From positions 1,488,001 to 1,552,000 of the forward strand of contig NZ_CP010523.2 of NCBI RefSeq assembly GCF_000828055.2: a stretch of 64,000 nucleotides of DNA. The letters run 5' to 3'. The notes beneath the pieces are model-generated. The model searched no databases. It saw only the letters and a program-made list of their open reading frames with translations, and was not told the origin of the DNA. Shown piece by piece: positions 39,878 to 50,135 of the stretch. This DNA is from Klebsiella variicola. Lineage in GTDB: Bacteria; Pseudomonadota; Gammaproteobacteria; Enterobacterales; Enterobacteriaceae. A program made the position numbers and the translations under genes. How positions within the stretch are numbered: position 1 is the stretch's first letter; each line of letters opens with the position of its first letter.

Positions 39878-41407
39878 ATGTTATTGCCTTGGTTGATATT
39901 AATCCCCTTTATCGGCGGCTTCCTGTGCTGGCAGACCGAACGCTTTGGCGTGAAAGTGCCGCGCTGGATCGCGCTGATTACCATGGGACTGACGCTGGCG
40001 CTTGGCCTGCAGCTGTGGATGCAGGGCGGCTATTCTCTGACGCAATCCGCGGGTATTCCGCAATGGCAGTCGGAATTCGTGCTGCCGTGGATCCCACGCT
40101 TCGGCATTAGCATCCATCTGGCGATCGACGGCCTGTCGCTGCTGATGGTGGTGCTGACCGGTCTCCTCGGCGTGCTGGCGGTACTCTGTTCGTGGCGTGA
40201 AATCGAAAAATACCAGGGCTTCTTCCACCTCAACCTGATGTGGATCCTGGGCGGCGTCATCGGCGTGTTCCTCGCCATCGACATGTTCCTGTTCTTCTTC
40301 TTCTGGGAAATGATGTTGGTGCCGATGTACTTCCTGATCGCGCTGTGGGGCCACAAAGCCTCTGACGGTAAAACGCGTATCACGGCGGCCACCAAGTTCT
40401 TCATTTATACCCAGGCGAGCGGTCTGGTGATGCTGATCGCCATTCTGGCGCTGGCCTTCGTCCACTTCAACGCGACCGGCGTGTGGACCTTCAACTATGA
40501 AGATCTGCTGAAAACGCCGATGTCCCACGGCGTGGAATACCTGCTGATGCTGGGCTTCTTCATCGCCTTCGCGGTGAAAATGCCGGTGGTACCGCTGCAC
40601 GGCTGGCTGCCGGACGCCCACTCCCAGGCGCCAACTGCCGGTTCCGTCGACCTCGCGGGCATCTTGCTGAAAACCGCGGCCTACGGTCTGCTGCGCTTTG
40701 CGCTGCCGCTGTTCCCGAACGCCTCCGCCGAGTTTGCGCCCATCGCCATGTGGCTGGGCGTGATCGGTATCTTCTACGGCGCGTGGATGGCCTTCGCCCA
40801 GACCGATATCAAACGTCTGATCGCTTATACCTCCGTTTCCCACATGGGCTTCGTGCTGATTGCTATCTACACCGGCAGCCAGCTGGCTTATCAGGGGGCG
40901 GTGATCCAGATGATCGCCCACGGTCTGTCCGCGGCGGGTCTGTTTATTCTGTGCGGCCAGCTGTACGAACGTCTGCACACCCGCGATATGCGTCAGATGG
41001 GCGGTTTGTGGAGCAAAATTAAATGGCTGCCGGCGATGTCGATGTTCTTCGCTGTCGCCACCCTGGGGATGCCGGGCACCGGTAACTTTGTCGGCGAATT
41101 TATGATCCTGTTTGGCAGCTATAAAGTGGTGCCGGTGATCACCGTTATCTCGACCTTTGGTCTGGTATTCGCTTCCGTTTATTCGCTGTCGATGCTGCAT
41201 CGCGCCTACTTCGGTAAAGCGAAAAGCGAAATCGCGGCGAAAGCGCTGCCGGGGATGTCCCTGCGTGAACTGTCTATCATCCTGCTGCTGGTGGTGCTGC
41301 TGGTGCTGTTGGGCTTCTTCCCGCAGCCGATCCTCGACACCTCGCATGCTGCGATGAGCAACATTCAGCAGTGGTTTGTTAATTCTGTTTCTACTACAAG
41401 GCCGTAA
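39878..41407 (+). CDS. nuoM: NADH-quinone oxidoreductase subunit M
   Basis: NuoM (ND4) is the middle-distal antiporter-like proton pump, 509 residues and about 14 spans. Conserved charge-bearing segments are FFFFWEMMLVPMYFLIALWG (the essential glutamate) and FAVKMPVVPLHGWLPDAHSQAPTAGS (the lysine on the broken helix), given as landmarks FWEMMLVP and VKMPVVPLHGWLPDAH. It is separated from nuoL by the REP-containing gap, and nuoN starts six bases after its stop. Confidence 0.97.
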   Translation: MLLPWLILIPFIGGFLCWQTERFGVKVPRWIALITMGLTLALGLQLWMQGGYSLTQSAGIPQWQSEFVLPWIPRFGISIHLAIDGLSLLMVVLTGLLGVLAVLCSWREIEKYQGFFHLNLMWILGGVIGVFLAIDMFLFFFFWEMMLVPMYFLIALWGHKASDGKTRITAATKFFIYTQASGLVMLIAILALAFVHFNATGVWTFNYEDLLKTPMSHGVEYLLMLGFFIAFAVKMPVVPLHGWLPDAHSQAPTAGSVDLAGILLKTAAYGLLRFALPLFPNASAEFAPIAMWLGVIGIFYGAWMAFAQTDIKRLIAYTSVSHMGFVLIAIYTGSQLAYQGAVIQMIAHGLSAAGLFILCGQLYERLHTRDMRQMGGLWSKIKWLPAMSMFFAVATLGMPGTGNFVGEFMILFGSYKVVPVITVISTFGLVFASVYSLSMLHRAYFGKAKSEIAAKALPGMSLRELSIILLLVVLLVLLGFFPQPILDTSHAAMSNIQQWFVNSVSTTRP

Positions 41408-41413
41408 TTCGCC

Positions 41414-42871
41414 ATGACAATAACTCCACAACAACTGATCGCACTGCTACCGCTGCTGATCGTCGGCTTGACGGTGGTGGTTGTGATGCTCTCCATTGCG
41501 TGGCGACGCAATCATTTTCTCAATGCCACGCTGTCGGTTCTCGGACTTAACGCCGCGCTGGTCTCGCTCTGGTTTGTTGGTCAGAACGGGGCGATGGACG
41601 TCACGCCGATGATCCGCGTTGACGGCTACGCCATGCTCTACACCGGGCTGGTGCTGCTGGCGAGCCTCGCGACCTGTACTTTCGCCTACCCGTGGCTTGA
41701 GGGTTACAAGGACAACAAAGAAGAGTTCTACCTGCTGGTGCTGATCGCCGCGCTGGGCGGCATTCTGCTGGCCGGTGCGAATCATCTGGCGGCGCTGTTC
41801 CTCGGTATCGAACTGATTTCGCTACCGCTGTTCGGCCTGGTCGGCTACGCCTTCCGCCAGAAGCGTTCGCTGGAAGCGAGCATCAAATACACTATCCTCT
41901 CCGCTGCAGCCTCGTCTTTCCTGCTGTTCGGTATGGCGCTGGTGTATGCGAACTCCGGCAACCTGTCCTTCCTCGCGCTGGGTAAAAGCCTGGCGGACAA
42001 TACGCTGCACGAGCCGCTGCTGCTGGCGGGCCTCGGTCTGATGATCGTCGGTCTTGGCTTTAAACTGTCGCTGGTGCCGTTCCATCTGTGGACGCCGGAC
42101 GTTTACCAGGGCGCGCCTGCGCCGGTCTCCACCTTCCTGGCGACCGCCAGCAAGATCGCCATCTTCGGTGTGGTGATGCGTCTGTTCCTGTACATGCCAG
42201 TGGGCAACAGCGAAGCGGTACGCGTGGTGCTGGGCCTGATCGCCTTCGCCTCTATCATCTTCGGTAACCTGATGGCGCTGAGCCAGACCAACATTAAGCG
42301 TCTGCTCGGCTACTCTTCCATCTCCCACCTCGGCTATCTGCTGGTGGCGTTAATCGCCCTGCAGAGCGGCGAAATGTCGATGGAAGCCGTTGGCGTCTAC
42401 CTGGCCGGTTACCTGTTCAGCAGCCTCGGCGCGTTCGGCGTGGTCAGCCTGATGTCCAGCCCGTACCGCGGTCCGGATGCGGACTCGCTGTTCTCCTACC
42501 GCGGCCTGTTCTGGCACCGTCCGATCCTGTCAGCGGTCATGACGGTGATGATGCTGTCGCTGGCCGGTATTCCGATGACCCTCGGCTTTATCGGTAAGTT
42601 CTACGTGCTGGCCGTCGGTGTGCATGCGCACCTGTGGTGGCTGGTTGCCGCAGTGGTTGTCGGCTCAGCGATTGGTCTCTACTACTATCTGCGAGTGGCA
42701 GTCAGCCTGTACCTGAGCGCACCCGAGCAACTGAACCGCGATGCGCCGTCGAACTGGCAGTACAGCGCTGGCGGTATCGTGGTGCTGATCTCTGCCCTGC
42801 TGGTGCTGGTGCTTGGTATCTGGCCGCAGCCGCTGATTAGCATCGTGCAGCTGGCGACGCCGCTGATGTAA
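41414..42871 (+). CDS. nuoN: NADH-quinone oxidoreductase subunit N
   Basis: NuoN (ND2) is the antiporter-like pump nearest NuoK and the last gene of the nuo operon. It has 485 residues and about 14 spans. Landmarks are [22 protein letters not shown] with the conserved glutamate and [23 protein letters not shown] with the conserved lysine. A bidirectional terminator follows immediately, then convergent rnz. The block of E. coli genes yfbM to elaD usually found beyond nuoN is absent. Confidence 0.97.
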   Translation: MTITPQQLIALLPLLIVGLTVVVVMLSIAWRRNHFLNATLSVLGLNAALVSLWFVGQNGAMDVTPMIRVDGYAMLYTGLVLLASLATCTFAYPWLEGYKDNKEEFYLLVLIAALGGILLAGANHLAALFLGIELISLPLFGLVGYAFRQKRSLEASIKYTILSAAASSFLLFGMALVYANSGNLSFLALGKSLADNTLHEPLLLAGLGLMIVGLGFKLSLVPFHLWTPDVYQGAPAPVSTFLATASKIAIFGVVMRLFLYMPVGNSEAVRVVLGLIAFASIIFGNLMALSQTNIKRLLGYSSISHLGYLLVALIALQSGEMSMEAVGVYLAGYLFSSLGAFGVVSLMSSPYRGPDADSLFSYRGLFWHRPILSAVMTVMMLSLAGIPMTLGFIGKFYVLAVGVHAHLWWLVAAVVVGSAIGLYYYLRVAVSLYLSAPEQLNRDAPSNWQYSAGGIVVLISALLVLVLGIWPQPLISIVQLATPLM

Positions 42872-42885
42872 TCTGCGCTATAAAT

Positions 42886-42914
42886 AAAAAAACCGCCGGG
42901 ATGGCGGTTTTTTT
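42886..42914. terminator. Bidirectional terminator between nuoN and rnz
   Basis: AAAAAACCGCC (42887-42897) is complementary to GGCGGTTTTTT (from 42903), with a five-base loop. The A run and T run allow termination of nuo on the plus strand and of rnz on the minus strand. Confidence 0.92.
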
Positions 42915-42925
42915 ATGCCCGGATT

Positions 42926-43846
42926 TTACGCCATCTTGTAGACCATAAAGTCTTCCGCCAATAGCGTATTGGCGAAAATCTCCCGGCATTCCGCCAGCAT
43001 CTTCAGACAGCCTTCGGCATCGTAGCGCGAGCTAAAGTGGGTAGCGATTAGCGTGCCGACCCCCGCTTCTTTGGCAAGCGCCGCGGTCTGCTGGCTTGAG
43101 GAGTGGCCGCGGCTATTGGCTTTCTCCGCCATCGCCTGCTCAAGGGTGGTTTCGTGGACCATCACATCCGCCCCGCGAGCCATCTCCAGCGCCTGCGGGC
43201 AGGGGGCGGTATCGCCAAAGATGGCCAGCGTTTTACCCGGCGTCGCTGGCCCCAGATAGCGGCTGCCGTCGATGACCCGGCCATCTTCCAGCTCAACGCG
43301 CTGGCCGAGCTTGAGTTGATGAAACAGCGGCCCGGGAGGCACGCCATCGGCAATCAGCTGGGCGGCGTCGAGGGTGCCGGGCTTGTCATGCTGCTCAATG
43401 CGATACCCGTAGCACTCCACCGGATGGCTGAGCGGGTACGCGGTGACCCGATAGCCCTCTTCGTCGAACACCAGACCAGGGCCGACTTCGATGATGGTGA
43501 GCGGATAGTCGGTCCACGAACCGCTCAGACGCAGCGCGGTCTCAACAAACTCTTTGAGCCCTTTTGGCCCGTAGAGGGTGAGGGGCAGAGAGTTCCCCTG
43601 CATCGAGCGGCTGCACAGCAGGCCGGGCAGGCCGAACAGGTGGTCGCCGTGCAGGTGAGTGATGAAAATTTTATTCAGTTTGCCGGGGTGATAGGGCGTG
43701 CGAAGAAACTGATGCTGGGTCCCTTCACCGCAGTCAAACAACCACATTTCGGCGCGGGTCGGCTGTTGCAAATTGAGTATTATCGACGTCATATTACGCG
43801 TGCGGGTCGGCACCCCGGCGGATGTCCCCAAAAAAGTTAATTCCAT
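42926..43846 (-). CDS. rbn: Ribonuclease BN / RNase Z
   Basis: This zinc-dependent metallo-beta-lactamase-fold nuclease (ElaC, RNase BN/Z) matures tRNA 3' ends and has exoribonuclease activity. The product is 306 residues. The main metal motif HLHGDH is at residues 64-69. Further landmarks are [34 protein letters not shown] and the family arm [14 protein letters not shown]. It is transcribed toward nuoN. The elaA start lies upstream on the other strand; the two genes are divergent and 57 bases apart. Confidence 0.96.
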   Translation of the reverse strand: MELTFLGTSAGVPTRTRNMTSIILNLQQPTRAEMWLFDCGEGTQHQFLRTPYHPGKLNKIFITHLHGDHLFGLPGLLCSRSMQGNSLPLTLYGPKGLKEFVETALRLSGSWTDYPLTIIEVGPGLVFDEEGYRVTAYPLSHPVECYGYRIEQHDKPGTLDAAQLIADGVPPGPLFHQLKLGQRVELEDGRVIDGSRYLGPATPGKTLAIFGDTAPCPQALEMARGADVMVHETTLEQAMAEKANSRGHSSSQQTAALAKEAGVGTLIATHFSSRYDAEGCLKMLAECREIFANTLLAEDFMVYKMA

Positions 43847-43903
43847 CGTCCAGTGTCCTCAGGGCGAGTCGCAAAGTATCAGTATATCAATAAGGAGCTA
43901 CAG

Positions 43904-44365
43904 ATGATGACCTGGCAGGATCTCCACCATAGTGAACTCACCGTTCCCCAGCTATATGCGCTGCTGAAATTGCGCAGTGAAGTCTTTGTCGTGGAGCAGC
44001 AGTGCGTCTATCAGGATGTCGACGGCGATGATTTGGTCGGTGAAAATCGCCATCTGCTCGGCTGGCGCGATGGCGAACTGCTGGCCTACGCGCGGATCCT
44101 CAAAAGCGAAGAGACGTACGATCCGGTGGTGATTGGCCGGGTCATCGTTAGCCCCGCCGCCCGCGGTGAGAAGCTCGGCTATCAGCTGATGGAGCAGGCG
44201 CTGGCCAGTTGTCAGCAGTACTGGCCGCAAAAGGCAATTTACCTCGGGGCGCAGGCGCACCTGCAATCCTTTTACGCCCACTTCGGGTTTACGCCGGTGA
44301 CCGAGGTCTATGATGAGGATGGCATCCCCCACATTGGCATGGCGCGAGAAAAGCGCGCTATCTGA
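43904..44365 (+). CDS. elaA: GNAT-family acetyltransferase ElaA
   Basis: ElaA is a small GNAT protein (153 residues) with no firmly known substrate. The acetyl-CoA loop segment VIVSPAARGEKLGYQLMEQALA and the C-terminal QAHLQSFYAHFGFTPVTEVYDEDGIPHIGM are both characteristic. The ATG at 43904 has AAGGAG at 43892-43897; a second ATG directly follows (43907). The longer frame from 43853 is rejected because it lacks a ribosome site. In E. coli elaB lies between elaA and menF; no such gene is present here. Confidence 0.93.
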   Translation: MMTWQDLHHSELTVPQLYALLKLRSEVFVVEQQCVYQDVDGDDLVGENRHLLGWRDGELLAYARILKSEETYDPVVIGRVIVSPAARGEKLGYQLMEQALASCQQYWPQKAIYLGAQAHLQSFYAHFGFTPVTEVYDEDGIPHIGMAREKRAI

Positions 44366-44404
44366 CCCCTCTGCACCCTCGTCCACACGCTGCTTTGGCC
44401 CGGC

Positions 44405-44428
44405 GAGCGGGTAAGATAAAACCCGCTC
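44405..44428 (+). other. Hairpin between elaA and menF
   Basis: GAGCGGGT (44405-44412) pairs perfectly with ACCCGCTC (44421-44428) around an A-rich 8-base loop. No T run follows, so it may be a weak terminator for elaA or a remnant REP-like unit. Confidence 0.45.
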
Positions 44429-44500
44429 CCTCGTCATGGGTACTGCTATTCCGCCGTCGAACCCCTTATAATGTGGGGTTTTACTACCGTGGAGGTTTGC

Positions 44501-45790
44501 GTGCTGTCTGTTTCCACTGCGCTGGCCCGTTTGCAAGACGGCCTGGGTGAGTCTTTTCCAGACTCGCCCGGCACGCGAATTATCGATATTGCCTTTCCGC
44601 TGAATGATACGTTCGATCCGCTGCTATGGTGCGGCCAGCAGGCGCAATGGCCGCAGTTTTACTGGCAGCAGCGCAATGGCGATGAGGAACTGGCGACGCT
44701 GGGGGCGGTAAAAACCTTTTCCTCGCTCGACGCGGCGAACCGCTTTTTATGCCAGACCGGGCGGCAGGATCTGCGTATCTGCGGCCTGAACGCGTTTGAA
44801 CCGCAGCAGGGCAGCCTGGTGCTGCCGCGTCTGGAGTGGCGCCGGTGCGGCGGCAGGGCCGTGCTGCGGCTGGTGCTGCATAGTGATATCTCCCTGCGTG
44901 AGGATGCCGCGACGGCCCGCGCGTTTCTCGCCAGTCTGACCACCACTCAGGCGACCCCTGGCGCTATCCCGCGGCTACTGAGCGAGCGCCACTCATCCGA
45001 CTATCCTCAATGGCAGGCAATGATTGCGCGGGCGACTAAGGCGATTAGCGCCGGTGAAATGGATAAAGTGGTACTGGCGCGGGCAACCGACCTGCAGTTT
45101 GCCGCGCCGCTGGACGCCGTGAGCATCATGGCGGCCAGCCGCCGCAGCAATCTTAACTGTTTTCATTTCCTGATGGCGTTTAATGCCCGGCAGGCATTTT
45201 TCGGCTCCACGCCGGAACGGCTGTGGCGCCGGCGCGGCGCGCTGCTGCGCACCGAAGCGCTGGCAGGGACCGTCGCGAACCATCAGGAAGACGCGAAGGC
45301 GCAGCAACTGGCCGACTGGTTGATGAAAGATGACAAAAACCAGCGGGAAAACATGCTGGTGGTAGAGGATATCTGCCAGCGCCTGCAGAGTGAGGCCTCG
45401 ACGCTGGACGTCCTGCCGCCGCAGGTGGTGAGACTGCGTAAGGTGCAGCATCTCAGGCGCTGCATCTGGACCGAGCTGGCGGCGCCTGACGACAGCCGCT
45501 GTCTGCTGCAGCTGCAGCCCACCGCCGCAGTGGCCGGCCTGCCGCGTCGGGCGGCGCTGGCATTCATTCAGCGCCATGAACCCTTTGCCCGCGAATGGTA
45601 TGCCGGGTCCGCCGGCTATCTGTCGCTGGCGCAAAGCGAGTTTTGCGTGGCGCTGCGTTCGGCGAAAGTGGACCACGACACCCTGCGGTTGTATGCCGGA
45701 GCGGGGATCGTCAGCGGCTCCGATGCGCAGCAGGAGTGGCAGGAGATTGACAACAAAGCGGCCGGGCTGCGCTCGCTGCTGTGTCCATAA
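44501..45790 (+). CDS. menF: Isochorismate synthase MenF
   Basis: MenF converts chorismate to isochorismate, the entry to menaquinone synthesis. The product is 429 residues of the chorismate-binding (anthranilate synthase I-like) family. Conserved blocks are GEMDKVVLARATDL, FFGSTPERLWRR, RTEALAGTVAN, NQRENMLVVEDICQRL and the C-terminal EWYAGSAGYLSL and YAGAGIVSGSDAQQEW. The start is GTG at 44501, preceded by GGAGG at 44491-44495, and gives MLSVSTALARLQ. The open frame extends upstream to 44471 without a ribosome site. menD starts 82 bases after its stop. Confidence 0.95.
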   Translation: MLSVSTALARLQDGLGESFPDSPGTRIIDIAFPLNDTFDPLLWCGQQAQWPQFYWQQRNGDEELATLGAVKTFSSLDAANRFLCQTGRQDLRICGLNAFEPQQGSLVLPRLEWRRCGGRAVLRLVLHSDISLREDAATARAFLASLTTTQATPGAIPRLLSERHSSDYPQWQAMIARATKAISAGEMDKVVLARATDLQFAAPLDAVSIMAASRRSNLNCFHFLMAFNARQAFFGSTPERLWRRRGALLRTEALAGTVANHQEDAKAQQLADWLMKDDKNQRENMLVVEDICQRLQSEASTLDVLPPQVVRLRKVQHLRRCIWTELAAPDDSRCLLQLQPTAAVAGLPRRAALAFIQRHEPFAREWYAGSAGYLSLAQSEFCVALRSAKVDHDTLRLYAGAGIVSGSDAQQEWQEIDNKAAGLRSLLCP

Positions 45791-45872
45791 GGCGGGAATG
45801 ACGATGCATATCAAAACGTCGTCACTTTGCCTTATCTATACTTAGCATCAATATTTGATACCGGACAATTTC

Positions 45873-47543
45873 ATGTCAGTAAGCGCATTTAACCGACGCT
45901 GGGCGGCGGTGATCCTGGAAGCTTTAACGCGCCATGGCGTGCAGCATATCTGCATCGCGCCGGGCTCGCGCTCGACACCCTTAACCCTGGCGGCGGCGGA
46001 AAACCGCGCCTTTATCCATCATACCCATTTCGACGAACGCGGCCTCGGCCACCTGGCGCTCGGCCTGGCGAAGGCCAGCCGGCAGCCGGTGGCGGTGATA
46101 GTCACCTCCGGGACCGCCACCGCAAACCTCTATCCGGCGCTGATTGAGGCGGGCCTCACCGGCGAAAAGCTGATCCTGTTGACCGCCGACCGTCCACCGG
46201 AGCTGATCGACTGCGGCGCGAACCAGGCGATCCGCCAGCCCGGAATGTTTGCCTCCCATCCGTCGCAGACGATTTCTCTGCCGCGTCCCTCGCAGGATAT
46301 TCCTGCCCGCTGGCTGGTCTCAACCATCGACCAGGCGCTGGGGGCGCTGCACGCCGGCGGGGTGCATATCAACTGTCCGTTCGCCGAACCGCTGTATGGC
46401 GATATGGATGAGACCGGCGTGGAGTGGCAGCAGCAGCTCGGCAACTGGTGGCAGAGCGATAAACCCTGGCTGCGTCAGGCGCTGCAGTTAGAGAGCGAGA
46501 AGCAGCGCGACTGGTTCTTCTGGCGGCAAAAACGCGGCGTCGTCGTGGCGGGGAGAATGAGCGCCGCGGAAGGGAAAAAAGTGGCTGAGTGGGCGCAAAC
46601 TCTCGGCTGGCCGCTGATCGGCGATGTCCTGTCGCAGACCGGGCAGCCGTTGCCGTGCGCCGACCTGTGGCTGGGCAACGGTAAAGCGGTCAGCGAACTG
46701 GCGCAGGCGCAGATCGTGGTGCAGCTCGGCAGCAGCCTGACCGGCAAACGCGTCCTCCAGTGGCAGGCGACCTGCGAGCCGGATGAATACTGGCTGGTGG
46801 ATAATCTGCCAGGCCGCCTCGACCCGGCGCAGCACCGCGGCCGCCGTCTGCTCGCCAGCGTTGAGCGCTGGCTTGAGCTGCATCCGGCGGAAAAACGTCA
46901 GCCGTGGGCGACGGTGATCCCACAGCTTGCCGGGCAGGCGTGGCAGGCGGCGGTTGCCAGCAATGAGCCTTTTGGCGAAGCGCAGCTGGCGCAGCGTATT
47001 CGGCGCTATCTGCCGGAGCAGGGGCAACTGTTTGTCGGTAACAGTCTGGTGGTGCGCCTGATCGACGCCCTGGCGCAGCTACCGGCCGGGTATCCGGTTT
47101 ACAGCAACCGCGGCGCCAGCGGGATTGATGGTTTAATCGCCACCGCCGCCGGCGTGCAGCGCGCCAGTGCGCGGCCGACGCTGGCGATCGTCGGCGATCT
47201 GTCGGCCTTATACGATCTCAACTCGCTGGCCCTGCTGCGCCAGGCGTCGGCGCCGCTGGTGCTGATCGTGGTGAATAACAACGGCGGACAGATTTTCTCT
47301 ATGCTGCCGACGCCGCAGGACGAGCGCCGCCAGTTCTATTTAATGCCGCAGGACGTGGATTTCAGCCACGCGGCGGCGATGTTCGGCCTGGCCTATCATC
47401 GTCCTGATGACTGGCAGTCGCTGGATGAGGCGCTGGCGGGCGCCTGGCGCAGGGCGGGGGCGACGGTGATTGAGCTGGCGGTCAACGAGACTGACGGCAC
47501 GCAGACTCTCCAGCAGCTGCTGGCGCAGGTAAGCCGCCTGTGA
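45873..47543 (+). CDS. menD: SEPHCHC synthase MenD
   Basis: MenD is a thiamine-diphosphate enzyme that joins the succinyl-semialdehyde unit from 2-oxoglutarate to isochorismate. The product is 556 residues. Landmarks are the N-terminal [19 protein letters not shown], the active-site glutamate region [32 protein letters not shown], and the cofactor motif [12 protein letters not shown] with [14 protein letters not shown]. The ATG at 45873 ([10 protein letters not shown]) matches E. coli; an in-frame ATG six codons upstream is not favoured. The stop overlaps menH by four bases (GTGA). Confidence 0.97.
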   Translation: MSVSAFNRRWAAVILEALTRHGVQHICIAPGSRSTPLTLAAAENRAFIHHTHFDERGLGHLALGLAKASRQPVAVIVTSGTATANLYPALIEAGLTGEKLILLTADRPPELIDCGANQAIRQPGMFASHPSQTISLPRPSQDIPARWLVSTIDQALGALHAGGVHINCPFAEPLYGDMDETGVEWQQQLGNWWQSDKPWLRQALQLESEKQRDWFFWRQKRGVVVAGRMSAAEGKKVAEWAQTLGWPLIGDVLSQTGQPLPCADLWLGNGKAVSELAQAQIVVQLGSSLTGKRVLQWQATCEPDEYWLVDNLPGRLDPAQHRGRRLLASVERWLELHPAEKRQPWATVIPQLAGQAWQAAVASNEPFGEAQLAQRIRRYLPEQGQLFVGNSLVVRLIDALAQLPAGYPVYSNRGASGIDGLIATAAGVQRASARPTLAIVGDLSALYDLNSLALLRQASAPLVLIVVNNNGGQIFSMLPTPQDERRQFYLMPQDVDFSHAAAMFGLAYHRPDDWQSLDEALAGAWRRAGATVIELAVNETDGTQTLQQLLAQVSRL

Positions 47544-48298
47544 CCCTCAGCGCCGCGGTCGACAACGGCCAGTCAGGTTATCCCTGGCTGGTGTTTCTGC
47601 ACGGGTTTTCCGGCGACCGCGACGAGTGGCGTGAAGTGGGCGACGCTTTTCCCGCCTGGCCGCGTCTGTATCTCGATCTGCCGGGCCACGGTGGCTCGGC
47701 GGATATCGCCGTCGATGGCTTTGCCGGGGTCAGCGAATTACTGCAGGCTACGCTAAATAGTTACAACATCCTTAACTACTGGCTGGTTGGCTACTCACTG
47801 GGCGGCCGGGTGGCGATGAACTTCGCCTGTCAGCCGCGTGCGGGCCTGCGCGGCCTGATCGTTGAAGGCGGCCATCCGGGCCTGCAGGATGCAGAAGCGC
47901 TGCAGGCGCGGCGCAGCAATGACCGCGCCTGGGCAGAACGTTTTCGCCGCGAGCCGTTGGCGCAGGTCTTTGCCGACTGGTATCAGCAGCCGGTCTTTGC
48001 TTCGCTGAATGCGGCGCAGCGCGAGTCATTGGTCGCCTTACGCAGCCGCAATAACGGCGCCACGTTGGCGGCGATGCTGCAGGCAACCTCCCTTGCCACG
48101 CAGGCCGATCTGCGCGCGTCTCTGCAGGCGCGCGATTTTCCTTTTCACTACCTGTGTGGCGAACGCGACGCGAAGTTTCGCGCCATCGCGCAAGCGCTCG
48201 CTGCCGATACCCATATCATTCACCATGCCGGACACAACGCGCACCGGGACAACCCCGCCGCGGTGATTGCTTGTCTGGCGCAGATTCTGGCAAGTTAA
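47540..48298 (+). CDS. menH: SHCHC synthase MenH
   Basis: MenH is an alpha/beta-hydrolase-fold lyase that eliminates pyruvate from SEPHCHC to give SHCHC. The product is 252 residues. The oxyanion segment FLHGFSGD, the nucleophile elbow GYSLGGR and the late catalytic His in [11 protein letters not shown] are visible. It starts with GTG on the menD stop (GTGA), so translation is coupled. menB follows after 14 bases. Confidence 0.96.
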   Translation: MTLSAAVDNGQSGYPWLVFLHGFSGDRDEWREVGDAFPAWPRLYLDLPGHGGSADIAVDGFAGVSELLQATLNSYNILNYWLVGYSLGGRVAMNFACQPRAGLRGLIVEGGHPGLQDAEALQARRSNDRAWAERFRREPLAQVFADWYQQPVFASLNAAQRESLVALRSRNNGATLAAMLQATSLATQADLRASLQARDFPFHYLCGERDAKFRAIAQALAADTHIIHHAGHNAHRDNPAAVIACLAQILAS

Positions 48299-48312
48299 CT
48301 GAAGGACATTCT

Positions 48313-49170
48313 ATGATCTCTCTTGATGAAGCAATGCTCTATGCCCCTGTGGAATGGCACGATTGCTCAGAAGGCTATACCGATATTCGTTATCAAAAAT
48401 CGACTGACGGGATTGCCAAAATCACCATCAACCGCCCACAGGTGCGCAACGCCTTCCGCCCGCTGACCGTCAAAGAGATGATTCAGGCGCTGGCGGATGC
48501 CCGCTATGACGACAATATCGGGGTGATTGTCCTGACCGGTGAAGGTGAGAAAGCCTTCTGCGCCGGCGGCGACCAGAAAGTTCGCGGCGACTACGGCGGC
48601 TATCAGGACGACTCCGGCGTTCACCACCTTAACGTGCTCGACTTCCAGCGCCAGATCCGCACCTGCCCGAAACCGGTGGTGGCGATGGTAGCCGGCTACT
48701 CTATCGGCGGCGGCCACGTGCTGCATATGATGTGCGATCTGACCATCGCGGCGGACAATGCCATCTTCGGCCAGACCGGGCCTAAAGTCGGTTCGTTTGA
48801 CGGCGGCTGGGGCGCCTCCTATATGGCGCGTATCGTCGGGCAGAAAAAGGCGCGCGAAATCTGGTTCCTGTGCCGTCAGTATGATGCTCAGCAGGCGCTG
48901 GACATGGGGCTGGTAAACACTGTAGTCCCGCTGGCTGATCTGGAAAAAGAGACCGTGCGCTGGTGCCGTGAAATGCTGCAAAACAGCCCGATGGCGCTGC
49001 GTTGCCTGAAAGCGGCGCTGAACGCCGACTGCGATGGCCAGGCCGGTCTGCAGGAGCTGGCGGGTAACGCCACCATGCTGTTCTACATGACGGAAGAAGG
49101 GCAGGAAGGCCGCAACGCCTTCAACCAGAAACGTCAGCCGGACTTCAGCAAATTTAAACGGAATCCATAA
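48313..49170 (+). CDS. menB: 1,4-dihydroxy-2-naphthoyl-CoA synthase MenB
   Basis: MenB is a crotonase-fold enzyme that closes the second ring (Dieckmann-type condensation) of O-succinylbenzoyl-CoA. The product is 285 residues. Active-site blocks are [35 protein letters not shown] and [15 protein letters not shown]. The frame is open upstream into menH, but the ATG at 48313 with AAGGA upstream gives the family start. The stop codon TAA shares its last base with the menC ATG (TAATG). The protein is nearly identical to E. coli, among the most conserved in the cluster. Confidence 0.97.
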   Translation: MISLDEAMLYAPVEWHDCSEGYTDIRYQKSTDGIAKITINRPQVRNAFRPLTVKEMIQALADARYDDNIGVIVLTGEGEKAFCAGGDQKVRGDYGGYQDDSGVHHLNVLDFQRQIRTCPKPVVAMVAGYSIGGGHVLHMMCDLTIAADNAIFGQTGPKVGSFDGGWGASYMARIVGQKKAREIWFLCRQYDAQQALDMGLVNTVVPLADLEKETVRWCREMLQNSPMALRCLKAALNADCDGQAGLQELAGNATMLFYMTEEGQEGRNAFNQKRQPDFSKFKRNP

Positions 49171-50135
49171 TGCGCGTTTCGCAGGTTTACCGCTGGCAGA
49201 TCCCGATGGACGCGGGCGTGGTTCTGCGCGAACGGCGGTTAAAAACCCGCGACGGGCTGTTCATCCGCCTGCAGGAGGATGAACGCGAAGGCTGGGGGGA
49301 AATTTCTCCCCTGCCGGGATTCAGTGACGAGACGCTGGAAGAGGCGCAAACGGCGCTGCTGGCGTGGGCGCAGGCCTGGCGCGACGGCGCGGAACCGCCG
49401 CTTCCCACACTGCCTTCTGTCGCTTTTGGTATTAGCTGCGCGCAGGCGGAGCTTTACGGCGAACTACCGCAGGCCGCGGATTATCGCGCAGCGCCGCTCT
49501 GTTCCGGCGATCCGGATGAGCTGTTCGCCAAACTGGCGGCGATGCCCGGCGAGAAAGTCGCTAAGGTGAAAGTGGGTCTGTGGGAGGCGGTCCGCGACGG
49601 CATGGTGGTTAATCTGCTACTGGAAGCCATCCCCGATCTCCAGCTGCGGCTGGATGCCAACCGGGCGTGGACGCCGCTTAAAGCGCAGCAGTTCGCCAAA
49701 TACGTCAATCCCGCATATCGCCAGCGCATTGCGTTTCTTGAGGAACCCTGCAAAACGCGGGAGGACTCGCGGGCCTTTAGCCGCGAGACGGGGATCGCTA
49801 TCGCCTGGGATGAAAGCCTGCGCGAGGCGGATTTCCGCTTTGTCGCGGAGCCCGGCGTGCGCGCGGTGGTGATCAAACCGACGCTGACCGGCAGTGTGCA
49901 AAAGGTTCAGCAACAGGTCGCCGCGGCACACGCCCTGGGGCTTAGCGCGGTGATTAGCTCGTCAATCGAGTCCAGCCTCGGGTTAACCCAGCTGGCGCGG
50001 GTTGCCGCCTGGCTGACGCCGCAGACCATCCCCGGACTCGATACGCTGGCGCTGATGAGCGCCCAACTGGTACGGCCGTGGCCGGAAAGTACGCTGCCGA
50101 TGATCAACATTGATGCGCTGGAGCCGCTGCTGTGA
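49170..50135 (+). CDS. menC: o-Succinylbenzoate synthase MenC
   Basis: MenC is an enolase-superfamily dehydratase that turns SHCHC into o-succinylbenzoate. The product is 321 residues. The catalytic lysine pair is K132 and K134 (AKVKVGLWE), the metal ligands are D162, E191 and D214, and the second catalytic lysine is K236 (VVIKPTLTG). The start overlaps the menB stop by one base and the end overlaps menE by four (GTGA). Confidence 0.96.
   Translation: MRVSQVYRWQIPMDAGVVLRERRLKTRDGLFIRLQEDEREGWGEISPLPGFSDETLEEAQTALLAWAQAWRDGAEPPLPTLPSVAFGISCAQAELYGELPQAADYRAAPLCSGDPDELFAKLAAMPGEKVAKVKVGLWEAVRDGMVVNLLLEAIPDLQLRLDANRAWTPLKAQQFAKYVNPAYRQRIAFLEEPCKTREDSRAFSRETGIAIAWDESLREADFRFVAEPGVRAVVIKPTLTGSVQKVQQQVAAAHALGLSAVISSSIESSLGLTQLARVAAWLTPQTIPGLDTLALMSAQLVRPWPESTLPMINIDALEPLL

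Noticed and set aside
37750-39901. Long minus-strand open frames opposite nuoL and around the nuoL-nuoM gap.
   Set aside because: Composition is the reverse of membrane-protein coding sequence, and the conserved nuo genes explain the DNA.
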